A stretch of DNA of 64,000 bases from Pseudomonas oryzihabitans NBRC 102199 (GTDB lineage Bacteria > Pseudomonadota > Gammaproteobacteria > Pseudomonadales > Pseudomonadaceae): NCBI RefSeq assembly GCF_000730625.1, contig NZ_BBIT01000005.1, positions 620,001 to 684,000 on the forward strand, read 5' to 3'. Position numbers and translations under genes: made by a program. This document shows, piece by piece, positions 1-9,233 of this stretch; within the stretch, counting starts at the first letter, position 1; each line of letters starts with the position of its first letter. The notes below the pieces were generated by a model. That model was not told the origin of the DNA and searched no databases. It was given only the letters and a program-made list of their open reading frames with translations.

Positions 1-340
1 CGCGGCGCATGTCGTCGCGGGTCTTGCCGACCCCGGAGAACACCACCCGGTGCGGATCGCCACCGGCGGCCAGGACACGCTCCAGCTCGCCGCGGGAAAC
101 GATGTCGAAGCCGGCGCCGAGGCGGGCCAGGACGTTGAGCACGCCGAGGTTGGAGTTGGCCTTGACGGCAAAGCAGACCAGGTGCGGCAGACCGGCCAGC
201 GCATCGGTATAGGCGCGGTACTGGCCCTCGATGTGCGCTCGCGAGTAGACGTAGGCGGGGGTACCGAATTCCTGCGCCACGGCGCTCAGGGCTACCCCTT
301 CCGCATGCAGTTCACCTGCACGGACAGCGAAGACTTCCAT
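1..340 (-). CDS. lysA: Diaminopimelate decarboxylase, N-terminal part (3' end outside window)
   Basis: The gene runs off the left edge, so about 113 N-terminal residues are visible. LysA is a cytoplasmic PLP enzyme that decarboxylates meso-diaminopimelate to L-lysine, the last step of the pathway. The visible part matches the alanine-racemase-like barrel of fold-type III decarboxylases. The FAVKANSN motif contains the PLP-binding lysine (K60), and it is followed by GAGFDIVSRGE, typical of this family. The ATG start at 340 lies 9 nt after the lppL stop, so the two genes are probably co-transcribed, as in other pseudomonads. Frame and motifs are clear; the missing C-terminus is a window artefact. 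Confidence 0.95.
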   Translation of the reverse strand, partial: MEVFAVRAGELHAEGVALSAVAQEFGTPAYVYSRAHIEGQYRAYTDALAGLPHLVCFAVKANSNLGVLNVLARLGAGFDIVSRGELERVLAAGGDPHRVVFSGVGKTRDDMRR

Positions 341-349
341 GGTGGCTCC

Positions 350-475
350 TTAGAACACGTCGTGGCGGTGTTCTTTGGCGGCTTTCTGGTCGTCGGGCAG
401 GTACAGCGGGCCTTTCTGACCGCAGCCGGCCAGCAGGCAGGCGCAGGCGATGAAGAGAAGAGACAGGCGCTTCAT
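350..475 (-). CDS. lppL: Small LptM-type lipoprotein LppL
   Basis: A 41-residue lipoprotein precursor. The N-terminus MKRL plus a short hydrophobic stretch ends in the lipobox LLAGC, so cleavage before C18 would leave a lipidated peptide of about 24 residues beginning [10 protein letters not shown]. The GQKGPLYLP signature is characteristic of the small LptM/YifL-type lipoproteins usually found beside lysA. It sits directly upstream of lysA on the same strand and divergent from cyaY, the standard Pseudomonas arrangement. In E. coli the related LptM helps assembly of the LptDE outer-membrane complex; that role here is inferred from family only. Confidence 0.9.
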   Translation of the reverse strand: MKRLSLLFIACACLLAGCGQKGPLYLPDDQKAAKEHRHDVF

Positions 476-644
476 GACGCTAAACCTTTATTCAGGCGAA
501 TATTGCCCGGAGTATAACGGGGTTGAACGACTCTTTGACACGCCCGGATGGCTGAAGCGCAGCTGCCGGCCGCCGTCGCGACTGGACGTCATCTGGGCGG
601 CCCGCTACCGTGCGGCGATTCTTTCCCTTCTTTCGAGGATCGTC

Positions 645-974
645 ATGAGCCGGCTCAGCGAAGCGCAATTCCATCACCTCGTCGACCAGACCCAGCGTCA
701 GGTCGAGGACGCCTATGACGACAGCGGTCTGGACCTCGATCTGGAAAATGCCGGTGGCGTGCTGACGATCAAGTTCGACAACGGCAGCCAGGTCATTCTC
801 AGCCGCCAGCCCCCGCTGGTGCAGCTCTGGGTGGCGGCGCGCTCGGGTGGCTATCACTTCGACTGGGATGGCCAGAACTGGATCTGCGACACCTCGTCCG
901 AAACCCTCGGCGCGCTGCTGGTGCGGGTGACCCTGGAGCAGACCGGCGAGAGCGTGGCCCTGCCGGGGCTGTAA
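645..974 (+). CDS. cyaY: Iron-sulfur assembly protein CyaY (bacterial frataxin)
   Basis: A 109-residue frataxin homologue, the usual length of the family. CyaY binds iron and modulates IscS-dependent Fe-S cluster assembly in the cytoplasm. The N-terminal helix is rich in acidic residues (EDAYDDSGLDLDLE), as expected for the iron-binding ridge. The strand region has PLVQLWVAARSGGYHFDW, matching the conserved QLWLA-x-SGG-x-HF frataxin signature. ATG 645 was chosen over upstream in-frame starts because homology begins there. The gene is divergent from lppL-lysA and is followed by a hairpin terminator. Confidence 0.95.
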   Translation: MSRLSEAQFHHLVDQTQRQVEDAYDDSGLDLDLENAGGVLTIKFDNGSQVILSRQPPLVQLWVAARSGGYHFDWDGQNWICDTSSETLGALLVRVTLEQTGESVALPGL

Positions 975-1031
975 CGACCTGCGGTCGGTGCGGCTTGACC
1001 GCTGCCGAGACCCCTGTGCTAGCGTGACCTG

Positions 1032-1060
1032 ACGGCGCCTTTCGAGCGCCGTTTTCTTTT
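1032..1060 (+). terminator. Intrinsic terminator after cyaY
   Basis: A perfect 7-bp stem, ACGGCGC (1032-1038) with GCGCCGT (1046-1052), has a 7-nt loop and is followed by a T-rich tract (TTTCTTTT). It lies about 60 nt after the cyaY stop and separates cyaY from rnk. Confidence 0.75.
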
Positions 1061-1166
1061 GCCGCCTCAGGCGGCTTCCCGCTGGGCGCCCGCCGCCCGT
1101 CATCCCCGGTGGTCCGGCCGCCTCCCGCGGCGGGGATCGCACCGTCTCGTCCTCCAGGAGTCCGCC

Positions 1167-1550
1167 ATGCGCCACGCATCGCCCATTACCGTTTCCGCCG
1201 TCGACCTGCCCCGTCTCGAACGCCTGCTCGATGCCCTGCCCGAATTCGGCCCCGTGGCCGAGGCCCTGGACGAGGAACTGGCCCAGGCCCGGGTGGTGGC
1301 GCCCGACGAGATCGGCGCGGTGGTGACCATGAATTCGCGCGTACGCTGCCGCGAGACCGATACCGGCAAGGAGTACCAGGTGGTGCTGGTCTATCCGGAG
1401 GACGCCGGTGGCGAGGGACGGGTCTCGGTGCTGGCGCCGGCCGGCAGCGCGCTGCTCGGAGCCACGCCCGGCGAGCACCTGAGCTGGCCGGTGCCGGGTG
1501 GCAAGGAGCAGCAGGTGGAGCTGCTGGCGCTGGAGCCGGCCGAGGCCTAG
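1167..1550 (+). CDS. rnk: Nucleoside diphosphate kinase regulator Rnk
   Basis: A 127-residue protein of the GreA/GreB C-terminal-domain family. Rnk binds RNA polymerase but lacks the long Gre coiled coil, and in Pseudomonas it was described as a regulator of nucleoside diphosphate kinase levels. Visible features are a short N-terminal helical part and the FKBP-like Gre domain with VTMNSRVRCRETDTG, VVLVYPEDA and SVLAPAGSALLGATPG. ATG 1167 has CCAGGAG upstream. The gene lies beside cyaY as in P. aeruginosa. Its stop codon shares a CTAG palindrome with the convergent next gene. Confidence 0.93.
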   Translation: MRHASPITVSAVDLPRLERLLDALPEFGPVAEALDEELAQARVVAPDEIGAVVTMNSRVRCRETDTGKEYQVVLVYPEDAGGEGRVSVLAPAGSALLGATPGEHLSWPVPGGKEQQVELLALEPAEA

Positions 1551-1825
1551 TCGTCCGCGACCTCGGGCAGGTCCGGCAGGGCTCGCAACAGGCGCTCGTA
1601 GTGGGCGCCGTCGAAGGGGCGGTCGGCGTCGAGCATGGCGGCGATCTCGCAGGACAGCGCCTGGGCCATCAGCAGCACCGCTTCCTCGCGGTCATAGCCG
1701 ACCAGGGTCAGCTGGTTGAGTACCGCCTGCACATAGCTCGGCTCGCCGGCGGCAAGCTGATTCTCCACCGCTTCGATTAGATGCGAGGAGACAAAGGATT
1801 CTTCGTCATCGGCGTGGTCAATCAT
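1547..1825 (-). CDS. Conserved hypothetical protein, 92 aa
   Basis: No function recognised. It is a small, acidic, mostly helical soluble protein (start MIDHADDEES) without signal peptide or membrane segment. It resembles the uncharacterised short gene near rnk and corA in other pseudomonads. I chose ATG 1825 because the reading frame upstream of it (KTPGRHQGSHC...) looks non-coding and would overlap corA. It converges on rnk, with both stop codons inside one CTAG, and diverges from corA across about 55 nt. Confidence 0.75.
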   Translation of the reverse strand: MIDHADDEESFVSSHLIEAVENQLAAGEPSYVQAVLNQLTLVGYDREEAVLLMAQALSCEIAAMLDADRPFDGAHYERLLRALPDLPEVADD

Positions 1826-1880
1826 GTCTGGATACCTTTTGTTACAGTGCGACCCCTGATGCCGGCCTGGAGTCTTCTCG

Positions 1881-2867
1881 ATGATCACCTGCTATCGCCT
1901 GTCCGCCGACGAGCTGGTCGCCCAGCCCCTGTCGCCGGGAGACCCGCTGCCCGCGGATCTGCTCTGGGTCGATCTGCTCGACCCCAGCGAGGCAGAGGAA
2001 CGCTATCTCGAACAGGCGTTGGCGATGGACATCCCCACCCGGGAAGAAATCGCCGAGATCGAGGAATCCTCGCGACTCTATCAGACCGACCAGGCCCTGC
2101 ACCTGACCACCACGGTGGTCAGCGGCTTCAGTGAGCATCAGCCGCAGGCCTCGGTGGTCAATTTCGTACTGACCCCCGACTGGCTGGTGACGGTGCGCTA
2201 CGCCGAGCTGGCCGCCTTCAAGGCCTTTCTCGGCAAGGCCCAGCAGCAGGCACGGCAGCACTGTCGCAGCGACGTCATCTTCGCCTCGCTGCTGGACAGC
2301 CTGGTGGACCGCGTGGCCGACATCCTCGAATCGGTGCAGGCGCACCTCAATCGCCTGGCCAAGGCGGTGTTTCGCGAGCCCCTGGATCCGCAACAGGAAA
2401 AGCAGCAGCCCAAGACCGACCTGCAATCCATCGTCAAGCAGCTCGGCCGCAGCAACCAGTTGCTGGCGCAGCTCAGCGAGAGCCTGCTGGGCATCAATCG
2501 CATCGTCTCCTACCTGCGCCGGGCGGGGGCGACCTGGATCTCCGGCACGGCCAAGACCTGGTTCAAGACGCTGGAGCGCGACGTCCGCTCGCTGAGCGAC
2601 TACCAGGCCAAGATGAACGGCGAGATCGGCTTCCTGCTCGATGCCACCCTGGGCCTGATCAGCGTGGAGCAGAACAACATCGTCAAGGTGTTCACCATCG
2701 CCTCGGTGCTGTTCCTGCCGCCGACCCTGGTGGGCACCATCTACGGCATGAACTTCAAGGTCATGCCGGAGCTGGACTGGCATTTCGGCTATCCGCTGGC
2801 GCTGGGCGCCATGGTGGTCTCGGCGCTCATTCCCTATGCCTGGTTCAAATTTCGCCGCTGGCTGTAG
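1881..2867 (+). CDS. corA: CorA-family magnesium/divalent cation transporter
   Basis: A 328-residue inner-membrane channel of the CorA (2-TM-GxN) family, forming pentamers that import Mg2+ and possibly Co2+ or Ni2+. A long cytoplasmic alpha/beta and helical domain precedes two C-terminal membrane segments. The diagnostic GMN motif is at residues 289-291 at the end of TM1, followed by an acidic periplasmic loop (MPELDW) and TM2. The C-terminus ends in basic residues, as usual. The ATG has GGAG 8 nt upstream. Substrate specificity cannot be read from the sequence. Confidence 0.93.
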   Translation: MITCYRLSADELVAQPLSPGDPLPADLLWVDLLDPSEAEERYLEQALAMDIPTREEIAEIEESSRLYQTDQALHLTTTVVSGFSEHQPQASVVNFVLTPDWLVTVRYAELAAFKAFLGKAQQQARQHCRSDVIFASLLDSLVDRVADILESVQAHLNRLAKAVFREPLDPQQEKQQPKTDLQSIVKQLGRSNQLLAQLSESLLGINRIVSYLRRAGATWISGTAKTWFKTLERDVRSLSDYQAKMNGEIGFLLDATLGLISVEQNNIVKVFTIASVLFLPPTLVGTIYGMNFKVMPELDWHFGYPLALGAMVVSALIPYAWFKFRRWL

Positions 2868-2903
2868 CCAGCGGCATCCATCGCACCTCGAGGAGGCAAA
2901 GCT

Positions 2904-3783
2904 ATGCGTATCGGATTCATCGGCCTGGGCGGCATGGGCCAGGGCATGGCCGCCAATCTGCTCAAGGCCGGTCATGAGGTGGTGGTCTGGAATCGCTCCC
3001 CGGAGCCGGTGCAGGGCCTGGTCGCCCAAGGCGCCCGCGCGGCGGCGTCGCCCGCGGAGGCCTTCGAGACCGAGGTGGTCCTCAGCATCCTGGCCAATGA
3101 CGCCGCTACCCGCGAAGTGATCCTTGACAGCGGCGCCCTGCAGCGGGCGCAGGCCGGGCTGGTCCACGTCAGCATGGCCACCCTGTCGGTGGCCCTGGTC
3201 GACGAACTGGCCGCGCGCCATGCCGAGGCCGGCGTGGGCTACGTGGCGGCGCCGGTGTTCGGGCGCACCGACGTGGCCGCCAGTGGCCAGCTCAACATCG
3301 TGGTGGCAGGGGATCCCGAGGCGATCGCGCGGGTCCAGCCACTGCTCGATGTGCTGGGGCGCAAGACCTGGCCGGTGGGCGCGGAGCCGCGGCAGGCCAA
3401 TGTGGTCAAGATCGCCGGCAACTTCATGATCGCCAGCGCCATCGAGACCATGGGCGAGAGCACCGCCCTGGCGCGCAGCTATGGCGTGGAGCCGGCGGCG
3501 CTGCTGGAGATCCTCACCAGCACCCTGTTCGCCGCGCCGGTGTACCAGAATTACGGGCGCCTGCTGACCGAGCGAAAGTTCTCGCCGGCGGCCTTCAAGC
3601 TCAGCCTGGGACTCAAGGACGTCGGCCTGGCCCTGGCTGGCGGCCGGCCAGGAGAAGGCGGTGCCGCTACCCTTCGCCAGCGTCCTGAGGGACAACCTGC
3701 TGGAGGCCGTCGCCCAGGGCGAAGGCGATCTGGACTGGATCGCGCTGGGGCAGCGGTCGCACAAGAAGGCCGGCCTCGACTGA
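2904..3783 (+). pseudogene. NAD(P)-dependent 3-hydroxyisobutyrate-dehydrogenase-like oxidoreductase, frameshifted
   Basis: The first ~244 codons encode a beta-hydroxyacid dehydrogenase: Rossmann motif GFIGLGGMGQGMAANLL at residues 4-20, the substrate-binding segment VSMATLS and the catalytic-lysine region VKIAGNFMIAS. Around 3636-3645 (after DVGLALA) homology moves to another frame, which continues AGQEKAVPLPF and GDLDWIALGQ to a TGA at 3781-3783. The span of 880 nt is one base more than a multiple of three. Removing one base gives 292 residues, the usual family length. Unshifted, translation runs on antisense through the convergent GH114 gene. Either a real frameshift mutation or a sequencing error; the substrate is unknown. 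Confidence 0.88.
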
Positions 3784-3791
3784 GCGCCGCC

Positions 3792-4556
3792 CTACTTGCA
3801 GGCGGTGCCCAGCGCCGCCAGCGACAGCGGGTAGAATTGCAGGTTGTAGCCCGAGGTCTTGGCCTGGCTGCAGCGCTTGGTGCTGTAGAGGCCGTAGTCG
3901 ATGATCATCACCGGCTTCTTCTGGGTGCGGAAGTAGCTGTAGGCGTTGCACTCGGCGTAGTCGTAGCAGCTCTCGTTGAGGGCGAAGTCGAACTTGGTGT
4001 AGAGGCTCGGCACCAGGTCGACGGCGTTCTTCAGGCCCACCAGCAGACTGCGCTTGTGCGCCTCGTCGGCCAGCCAGTTGAGGAAATCCAGCTGCTGGGC
4101 CCGGGTCAGCTTGAGGCCGTTGGGGTTGCTGAAGCCATCGACGTTGTCCGGGTCCACCCCCTGGCAGCCCTTCTGCACGGCCAGGTCCAGCCGCTTGGCC
4201 AGCAGCACGCGGACGTCGGCGCGACGGATGTCCAGCCAGCGCTCGCCCGGCCAGGCGTCCAGCGCCTTGCCCAGGGCGGCCTTGGGATAGAGGGCGGCGT
4301 CGGGCCGCCAGTCTTCCCAGGTGCCGGCGCTGAAATAGCAGATCACCGTCTTCCCATTGCCCTTCAGATTGGCGATCACCGCCTTGCTGGTGTCATAGAG
4401 ATCGATGTCGTAGAGGGTGCGATTGGGCTTTTGCAGCACGCCGTTCAGCTGGACATGCCAGGTGAGCGTCTGTGGCAGCGGCGGCGGCAGGGCGGCCTGG
4501 CTGGAAGCCGCGGCGAACATTCCGCAAAGCAGGAGGGAACAGGCTGAAAGGCGCAT
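3792..4556 (-). CDS. Secreted GH114 endo-alpha-1,4-polygalactosaminidase-like protein
   Basis: A 254-residue exported protein with a signal peptide (MRLSACSLLLCGMFAAASSQA, likely cut before ALPPP). The mature part fits glycoside hydrolase family 114 (TIM barrel; DUF297): YDIDLYDTSK, TVICYFSAGTWEDWRPD, CQGVDPDNVDGF and ALNESCYDYAEC. The conserved acids in VDPDNVDGF and the glutamate in LNES are typical active-site positions. Family members cleave alpha-1,4-linked galactosamine polymers; PelA of the Pel polysaccharide system carries a related domain. No Pel genes are present here, so the natural substrate is unknown. It ends 8 nt from the convergent frameshifted gene. Confidence 0.85.
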   Translation of the reverse strand: MRLSACSLLLCGMFAAASSQAALPPPLPQTLTWHVQLNGVLQKPNRTLYDIDLYDTSKAVIANLKGNGKTVICYFSAGTWEDWRPDAALYPKAALGKALDAWPGERWLDIRRADVRVLLAKRLDLAVQKGCQGVDPDNVDGFSNPNGLKLTRAQQLDFLNWLADEAHKRSLLVGLKNAVDLVPSLYTKFDFALNESCYDYAECNAYSYFRTQKKPVMIIDYGLYSTKRCSQAKTSGYNLQFYPLSLAALGTACK

Positions 4557-4850
4557 GAGACTTGACTCGAACGGCTGGTCAAGCCTCCAGTATCGGCTGC
4601 CGGGTCTCCTTCCTGAGCACCAGTCGTCGTACCTATCAACGGCTGGTCGGCGCTCGTTCGACCGGCTTTCAGGCCTCCTGCGCGGAGACCCCTGGCCTAG
4701 AGCCCTTGCCGTCGGACCAGGCGCCTGCGGGGCGGTGGAAGGAACCCTTGCGCCCTTTGGCGTGGCCGATGAGCGGCAGGGGTGGGGTCTTCGGCCGGCG
4801 GCGTTCTCGCCCGCCCGCGGAGGGGTAGGCGAGAAGCGCAGCGGCGGGCG
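4557..4850. other. Intergenic region, no gene seen
   Basis: About 290 nt between the GH114 gene and the end of argH, both on the minus strand. It contains one notable hairpin with an 8-bp perfect stem (4804-4811 with 4828-4835, 16-nt loop) just beyond the argH stop. It lacks a T-tract, so I do not call a terminator. No convincing ORF or RNA was seen. Confidence 0.5.
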
Positions 4851-6245
4851 CTAGCGCTGGGCCAGCAGCGCGCGGCCGCGCTGCACGGCGGCGCGGACCT
4901 GGGCCGGGGCGGTACCGCCAATGTGGTCGCGGGCGTTGACCGAGCCTTCCAGAGTCAGGACGGCGAAGACGTCCTGCTCGATCTGGTCGCTGAAGCGCCG
5001 CAGTTCGTCCAGGCTCATCTCGGCCAGGTCCTTGCCGCTGTCCACGCCGTACTTGACCGCATGGCCGACGATCTCGTGGCAGTCGCGGAAGGGCAGGCCC
5101 TTGCGCACCAGGTAGTCGGCGAGGTCGGTGGCGGTGGAGAAGCCGCGGCGGGCCGCCTCGCGCATGATCTCGCGCTTGGGCTTGATGGCCGGGACCATGT
5201 CGGCGAAGGCGCGCAGGGAGTCGCGCAGGGTATCGGCGGCGTCGAACAGCGGTTCCTTGTCTTCCTGGTTGTCCTTGTTGTAGGCCAGCGGCTGGCCCTT
5301 CATCAGGGTCAGCAGGCCGGTGAGGGCGCCGAACACCCGGCCGGTCTTGCCGCGCACCAGCTCGGGCACGTCGGGGTTCTTCTTCTGCGGCATGATCGAG
5401 GAGCCGGTGCAGAAGCGATCGGGCAGGTCGATGAACTGGAACTGGGCGCTGGTCCAGAGCACCAGCTCTTCGGAGAAGCGCGACAGGTGCATCATCGCCA
5501 GGGAGGCCGCGGCGCAGAATTCGATGGCGAAGTCGCGATCCGAGACGCCGTCCAGGGAGTTGCCGCCGATGGCCTCGAAGCCCAGCAGCTCGCAGGTGAC
5601 CTGGCGCTGGATGGGGTAGGTGGTGCCGGCCAGCGCCGCGCTGCCCAGGGGCATGCGATTGACGCGCTTGCGGCAGTCGACCAGGCGCTCGTGGTCGCGG
5701 GAGAGCATCTCGAACCAGGCCAGCAGGTGGTGGCCGAAGGTCACGGGTTGCGCGGTCTGCAGGTGGGTGAAGCCGGGCATGATGGTGTCGGCTTCGGTCT
5801 CGGCCAGTTGCAGCAGGCCTGCCTGCAGGCGGTCGAGCTCTGCGAGGATGGCGTCGATCTCGTCGCGCAGCCAAAGGCGGATGTCGGTGGCCACCTGGTC
5901 ATTGCGGCTGCGACCGGTGTGCAGCTTCTTGCCGACCACGCCCAGGCGCTCGGTCAGGCGCGCCTCGATGTTCATGTGCACGTCTTCCAGGTCGACGCGC
6001 CACTCGAAGGTGCCGGCCTCGATCTCGCCACGGATCTCGTCCAGTCCGGCGACGATGGCATCGCGCTCGGCTTCGCTGAGCACTCCGGCCTGGGTCAGCA
6101 TGCGGGCATGGGCCTGGCTGCCGAGGATGTCGTGGCGGTAGAGACGCTTGTCGAAGTCCACCGAGGCGGTGAAGCGGGCGACGAAGGCGTCGACGGGTTC
6201 GCTGAAGCGTCCGCCCCAGGACTGGTTGGTTTTTTCGCTGCTCAT
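4851..6245 (-). CDS. argH: Argininosuccinate lyase
   Basis: A 464-residue member of the fumarase/aspartase superfamily that splits argininosuccinate into arginine and fumarate, the last step of arginine synthesis; cytoplasmic homotetramer. The superfamily signature [10 protein letters not shown] is at residues 281-290 and the N-terminal substrate motif HTGRSRNDQ at 109-117. Length and N-terminus (TNQSWGGRF) match the family. It is divergent from algZ across 128 nt, the same arrangement as argH-algZ in P. aeruginosa. Confidence 0.97.
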   Translation of the reverse strand: MSSEKTNQSWGGRFSEPVDAFVARFTASVDFDKRLYRHDILGSQAHARMLTQAGVLSEAERDAIVAGLDEIRGEIEAGTFEWRVDLEDVHMNIEARLTERLGVVGKKLHTGRSRNDQVATDIRLWLRDEIDAILAELDRLQAGLLQLAETEADTIMPGFTHLQTAQPVTFGHHLLAWFEMLSRDHERLVDCRKRVNRMPLGSAALAGTTYPIQRQVTCELLGFEAIGGNSLDGVSDRDFAIEFCAAASLAMMHLSRFSEELVLWTSAQFQFIDLPDRFCTGSSIMPQKKNPDVPELVRGKTGRVFGALTGLLTLMKGQPLAYNKDNQEDKEPLFDAADTLRDSLRAFADMVPAIKPKREIMREAARRGFSTATDLADYLVRKGLPFRDCHEIVGHAVKYGVDSGKDLAEMSLDELRRFSDQIEQDVFAVLTLEGSVNARDHIGGTAPAQVRAAVQRGRALLAQR

Positions 6246-6373
6246 GGATCGGCCTGCTGCTGGGCTTGTCGGTAAGGAAAGGAGGGGGCCGATGATAGCA
6301 GTCCTGAGCGGGTGCCGGCCCGATTCAACGGAGCCGACTTGCCGACGAGTGGTATCTGACCCACACTGCCTCC

Positions 6374-7450
6374 ATGATACTCGAACGCCGCAAAACCCCC
6401 CGACCGGTCAAGGTCGACGACTTCTTCGTCCCGGCGCTCTGCGAACCGGAGGCCCTGCTCGTGCTGGTGGTGCTGGCCGAGCTGCTGGTGCTGGTCCTGG
6501 TGCTGGCAGAACCCTTCACCCTGCAGTTCAACTGGATCCGCCTGGCGCTGGTGTCGCTGTTCGTGCAGTGGATCGTGCTGCTGTCGGCGGCGCTGCTCTG
6601 TCGCCTGCGGCCCTGGCTGGCACGCCATAGACCGGTGGTGGCGGGCGGTTTCTGCTGCGCCATCGTGGTGGCCCTGACCCTGCTCTGCACCCTGGTGGCC
6701 GACTGGCTGCAGCTGGCCGGACCGCTGCAGCGGGTCGGCGAGGTGCGGCTGTACATGAGGCACGCGCTGATCGCCCTGATCATGTCCATGCTGCTGCTGC
6801 GCTACTTCTGGCTGCAAAGCCAGTGGCGCCGCCAGCAGCAGGCCGAATTGCAGGCGCGCATCGAGTCGCTGCAGGCGCGCATCCGCCCGCATTTCCTGTT
6901 CAACAGCCTGAACAGTATCGCCAGCCTGGTCGCCCTGGACGCCGACAAGGCCGAGCGCGCGGTGCTGGACCTGTCGGCGCTGTTCCGCGCCAGCCTCGCC
7001 CAGCCCGGCACCAAGGTGCGCTGGGTCGAGGAGCTGGAGCTCTCGCGGCGCTATCTGGAGATCGAACGCCTGCGCCTGGGCGATCGCCTGCAGTTGCAGT
7101 GGGACGTGGACGGGGTGCCGGCGGATCTGCCGATTCCCCAGCTGACGCTGCAGCCGCTGCTGGAAAACGCCCTGATCTATGGTGTGGCGCCGCGCATCGA
7201 AGGGGGCCTGGTCACCATCTTCGCCACCTACCGGGAGGGGGTGTTCGAGCTGGTCATCAGCAACCCCTATGACCCCGAGGTGGAGCAGCAGCCACGCCCA
7301 CCCAAGGGCACCCGTCAAGCTTTAAGCAATATCGAGGCGCGATTGACGGCACTTTTCGGACCAGCTGCGAGTCTCAAAATCGAACGCCGCGACCAGCGGC
7401 ATACAACGTCTCTTCGCTATCCATGCGAGCGACTCATGCGGGAAGCCTGA
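6374..7450 (+). CDS. algZ: Sensor histidine kinase AlgZ (FimS), LytS type
   Basis: A 358-residue inner-membrane protein with about four to five hydrophobic segments in residues 28-150, then a LytS/YehU-type kinase domain. The phospho-acceptor region reads [16 protein letters not shown]. The ATP-binding part has [14 protein letters not shown], an unusual N-box typical of AlgZ. The C-terminus RYPCERL matches P. aeruginosa AlgZ closely. AlgZ is the partner of AlgR, controlling alginate, type IV pilus and virulence functions in P. aeruginosa. Only 4 nt separate its stop from algR, implying translational coupling. Confidence 0.95.
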   Translation: MILERRKTPRPVKVDDFFVPALCEPEALLVLVVLAELLVLVLVLAEPFTLQFNWIRLALVSLFVQWIVLLSAALLCRLRPWLARHRPVVAGGFCCAIVVALTLLCTLVADWLQLAGPLQRVGEVRLYMRHALIALIMSMLLLRYFWLQSQWRRQQQAELQARIESLQARIRPHFLFNSLNSIASLVALDADKAERAVLDLSALFRASLAQPGTKVRWVEELELSRRYLEIERLRLGDRLQLQWDVDGVPADLPIPQLTLQPLLENALIYGVAPRIEGGLVTIFATYREGVFELVISNPYDPEVEQQPRPPKGTRQALSNIEARLTALFGPAASLKIERRDQRHTTSLRYPCERLMREA

Positions 7451-7454
7451 GCTT

Positions 7455-8201
7455 ATGAATGTCCTGATCGTCGATGACGAACCCTTGGCGCGCGAGCGTC
7501 TGGCCCGTCTGGTGGGGCAACTGGACGGTTATACCGCCCTGGAGCCAACAGCCACCAACGGTGAGGAAGCCCTCGCTTTGGTTGAAAACCTCAAGCCCGA
7601 TATCGTCCTGCTCGACATCCGCATGCCGGGTCTGGACGGTCTGCAGGTGGCCGCGCGTCTCTGCGAGCGCGAGTCGCCGCCCGCGGTGATCTTCGTGACC
7701 GCCCACGACGAATACGCGCTCGACGCCTTCCAGGTCAGCGCCGTGGGCTATCTGGTCAAGCCGGTGCGGCAGGAGGACCTGGCCGCTGCCCTGAGCAAGG
7801 CCCAGCGACCCAACCGGATGCAGCTGGCCGCCCTGACCAAGCCGCCGGCCAGCGGTGGCCCTGGCCCGCGCAGCCATATCAGCGCCCGGACCCGCAAGGG
7901 CATCGAGCTGATCCCCCTGGATGACGTGGTCTATTTCATCGCCGACCACAAGTACGTGACCCTGAGACACTCTGGCGGCGAAGTACTGCTGGATGAACCG
8001 CTCAAGGCGCTGGAAGACGAATTCGGTGAGCGCTTCGTGCGCATCCACCGCAATGCGCTGGTCTCCCGCGAGCGCATCGAGCGCCTGCAGCGCACGCCCC
8101 TGGGCCACTTCCAGTTGTTCCTCAAGGGCATGAACGGCGACGCCCTGACCGTCAGCCGCCGTCATGTGGCCGGTGTGCGCCGCCTGATGCACAGCATCTG
8201 A
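7455..8201 (+). CDS. algR: Response regulator AlgR (LytTR family)
   Basis: A 248-residue regulator. The N-terminal receiver has the acidic pair D7-D8, phospho-acceptor D54 in LLDIRMPG, the conserved TAHDEYA segment and the K of LVKPV. The C-terminal LytTR DNA-binding domain (about residues 140-245) shows ARTRKGIELIPLDDVVYF and FVRIHRNALVSRERI. In P. aeruginosa AlgR activates alginate (algD) and fimbrial genes. It is the second gene of the algZ-algR pair and lies just upstream of hemC, as in other pseudomonads. Confidence 0.97.
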   Translation: MNVLIVDDEPLARERLARLVGQLDGYTALEPTATNGEEALALVENLKPDIVLLDIRMPGLDGLQVAARLCERESPPAVIFVTAHDEYALDAFQVSAVGYLVKPVRQEDLAAALSKAQRPNRMQLAALTKPPASGGPGPRSHISARTRKGIELIPLDDVVYFIADHKYVTLRHSGGEVLLDEPLKALEDEFGERFVRIHRNALVSRERIERLQRTPLGHFQLFLKGMNGDALTVSRRHVAGVRRLMHSI

Positions 8202-8288
8202 CGTCGCTCGCGGGTTGGCGACCGGCGCGCAGCGGGGGAGGGGCGCCGGTCGACCTGCTATCATGGCCGGCAATCTGACGTGCCGGTA

Positions 8289-9233
8289 ATGTCCATGCTC
8301 CGCGAAATCCGTATCGCCACGCGCCAGAGTGCCCTGGCACTCTGGCAAGCCGACTATGTGAAAGCCCGCCTCGAAGCGGCCCACCCGGGCTTGCGGGTGA
8401 GTCTGCTGCCCATGACCAGTCGCGGCGACAAGCTGCTCGACGCGCCCCTGGCCAAGATCGGCGGCAAGGGTCTGTTCGTCAAGGAACTGGAAAACGCCCT
8501 GCTCGACGGCAGCGCCGACATCGCCGTGCACTCCATGAAGGACGTGCCCATGGAATTCCCCGCAGGTCTCGGGCTGTATGCCATCTGCGAGCGGGAAGAC
8601 CCGCGCGATGCCTTCGTTTCCAATCGCCATTCCGGTCTTGCCGAATTGCCCCAGGGCAGTGTGGTGGGCACCTCCAGCCTGAGGCGTCAGGCCCAGTTGC
8701 TGGCCCTGCGCCCGGATCTCGAGATCCGCTTTCTGCGCGGCAACGTCAATACCCGCCTGGCCAAGCTCGATGCCGATGACTATGACGCCATCATCCTGGC
8801 CGCGGCCGGGCTGATCCGCCTGGGCTTCGCCGAGCGCATCCGCGAATACCTGACCGTCGAAGACAGCCTGCCGGCGGGCGGCCAGGGCGCCGTGGGCATC
8901 GAATGCCGGACCGACGATGCCGAGGTCCATGCGCTGCTCGAACCCCTGCACCATTTCGACACCGAACGCCGCGTCGCCGCCGAGCGCGCCCTGAATCGGC
9001 GTCTCAATGGCGGCTGCCAGGTGCCCATCGCCTGCTATGCGGTACAGGAAGGCGAACTGCTCTGGCTGCGCGGCCTGGTCGGCCAGCCCGATGGCGGGCT
9101 GCTGCTGCGTGCCGAGGCCCGCGGCCCGCTGAACGACCCGGCCGGGCTGGGCGTGACCGTGGCCGAAGACCTGCTGGCCCAGGGCGCCCAGGGCATTCTC
9201 GATGCCGTCTATGGGGTCTCCGGCGCATCATGA
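8289..9233 (+). CDS. hemC: Porphobilinogen deaminase (hydroxymethylbilane synthase)
   Basis: A 314-residue cytoplasmic enzyme that polymerises four porphobilinogens into hydroxymethylbilane. The dipyrromethane cofactor cysteine is C243 in NGGCQVP and the catalytic aspartate D85 is in HSMKDVP. RLVTRQ-like [16 protein letters not shown] opens the protein. I chose ATG 8289 ([10 protein letters not shown]); an in-frame GTG at 8280 has no homology support. The stop overlaps the start of hemD by 4 nt (ATGA), indicating coupled translation in the hemCDXY operon. Confidence 0.97.
   Translation: MSMLREIRIATRQSALALWQADYVKARLEAAHPGLRVSLLPMTSRGDKLLDAPLAKIGGKGLFVKELENALLDGSADIAVHSMKDVPMEFPAGLGLYAICEREDPRDAFVSNRHSGLAELPQGSVVGTSSLRRQAQLLALRPDLEIRFLRGNVNTRLAKLDADDYDAIILAAAGLIRLGFAERIREYLTVEDSLPAGGQGAVGIECRTDDAEVHALLEPLHHFDTERRVAAERALNRRLNGGCQVPIACYAVQEGELLWLRGLVGQPDGGLLLRAEARGPLNDPAGLGVTVAEDLLAQGAQGILDAVYGVSGAS

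Noticed and set aside
4804-4835. Hairpin near argH as a terminator
   Set aside because: The stem is perfect but there is no T-tract and the loop is long.
8280-8288. An upstream GTG start for hemC
   Set aside because: The conserved N-terminus begins at ATG 8289.
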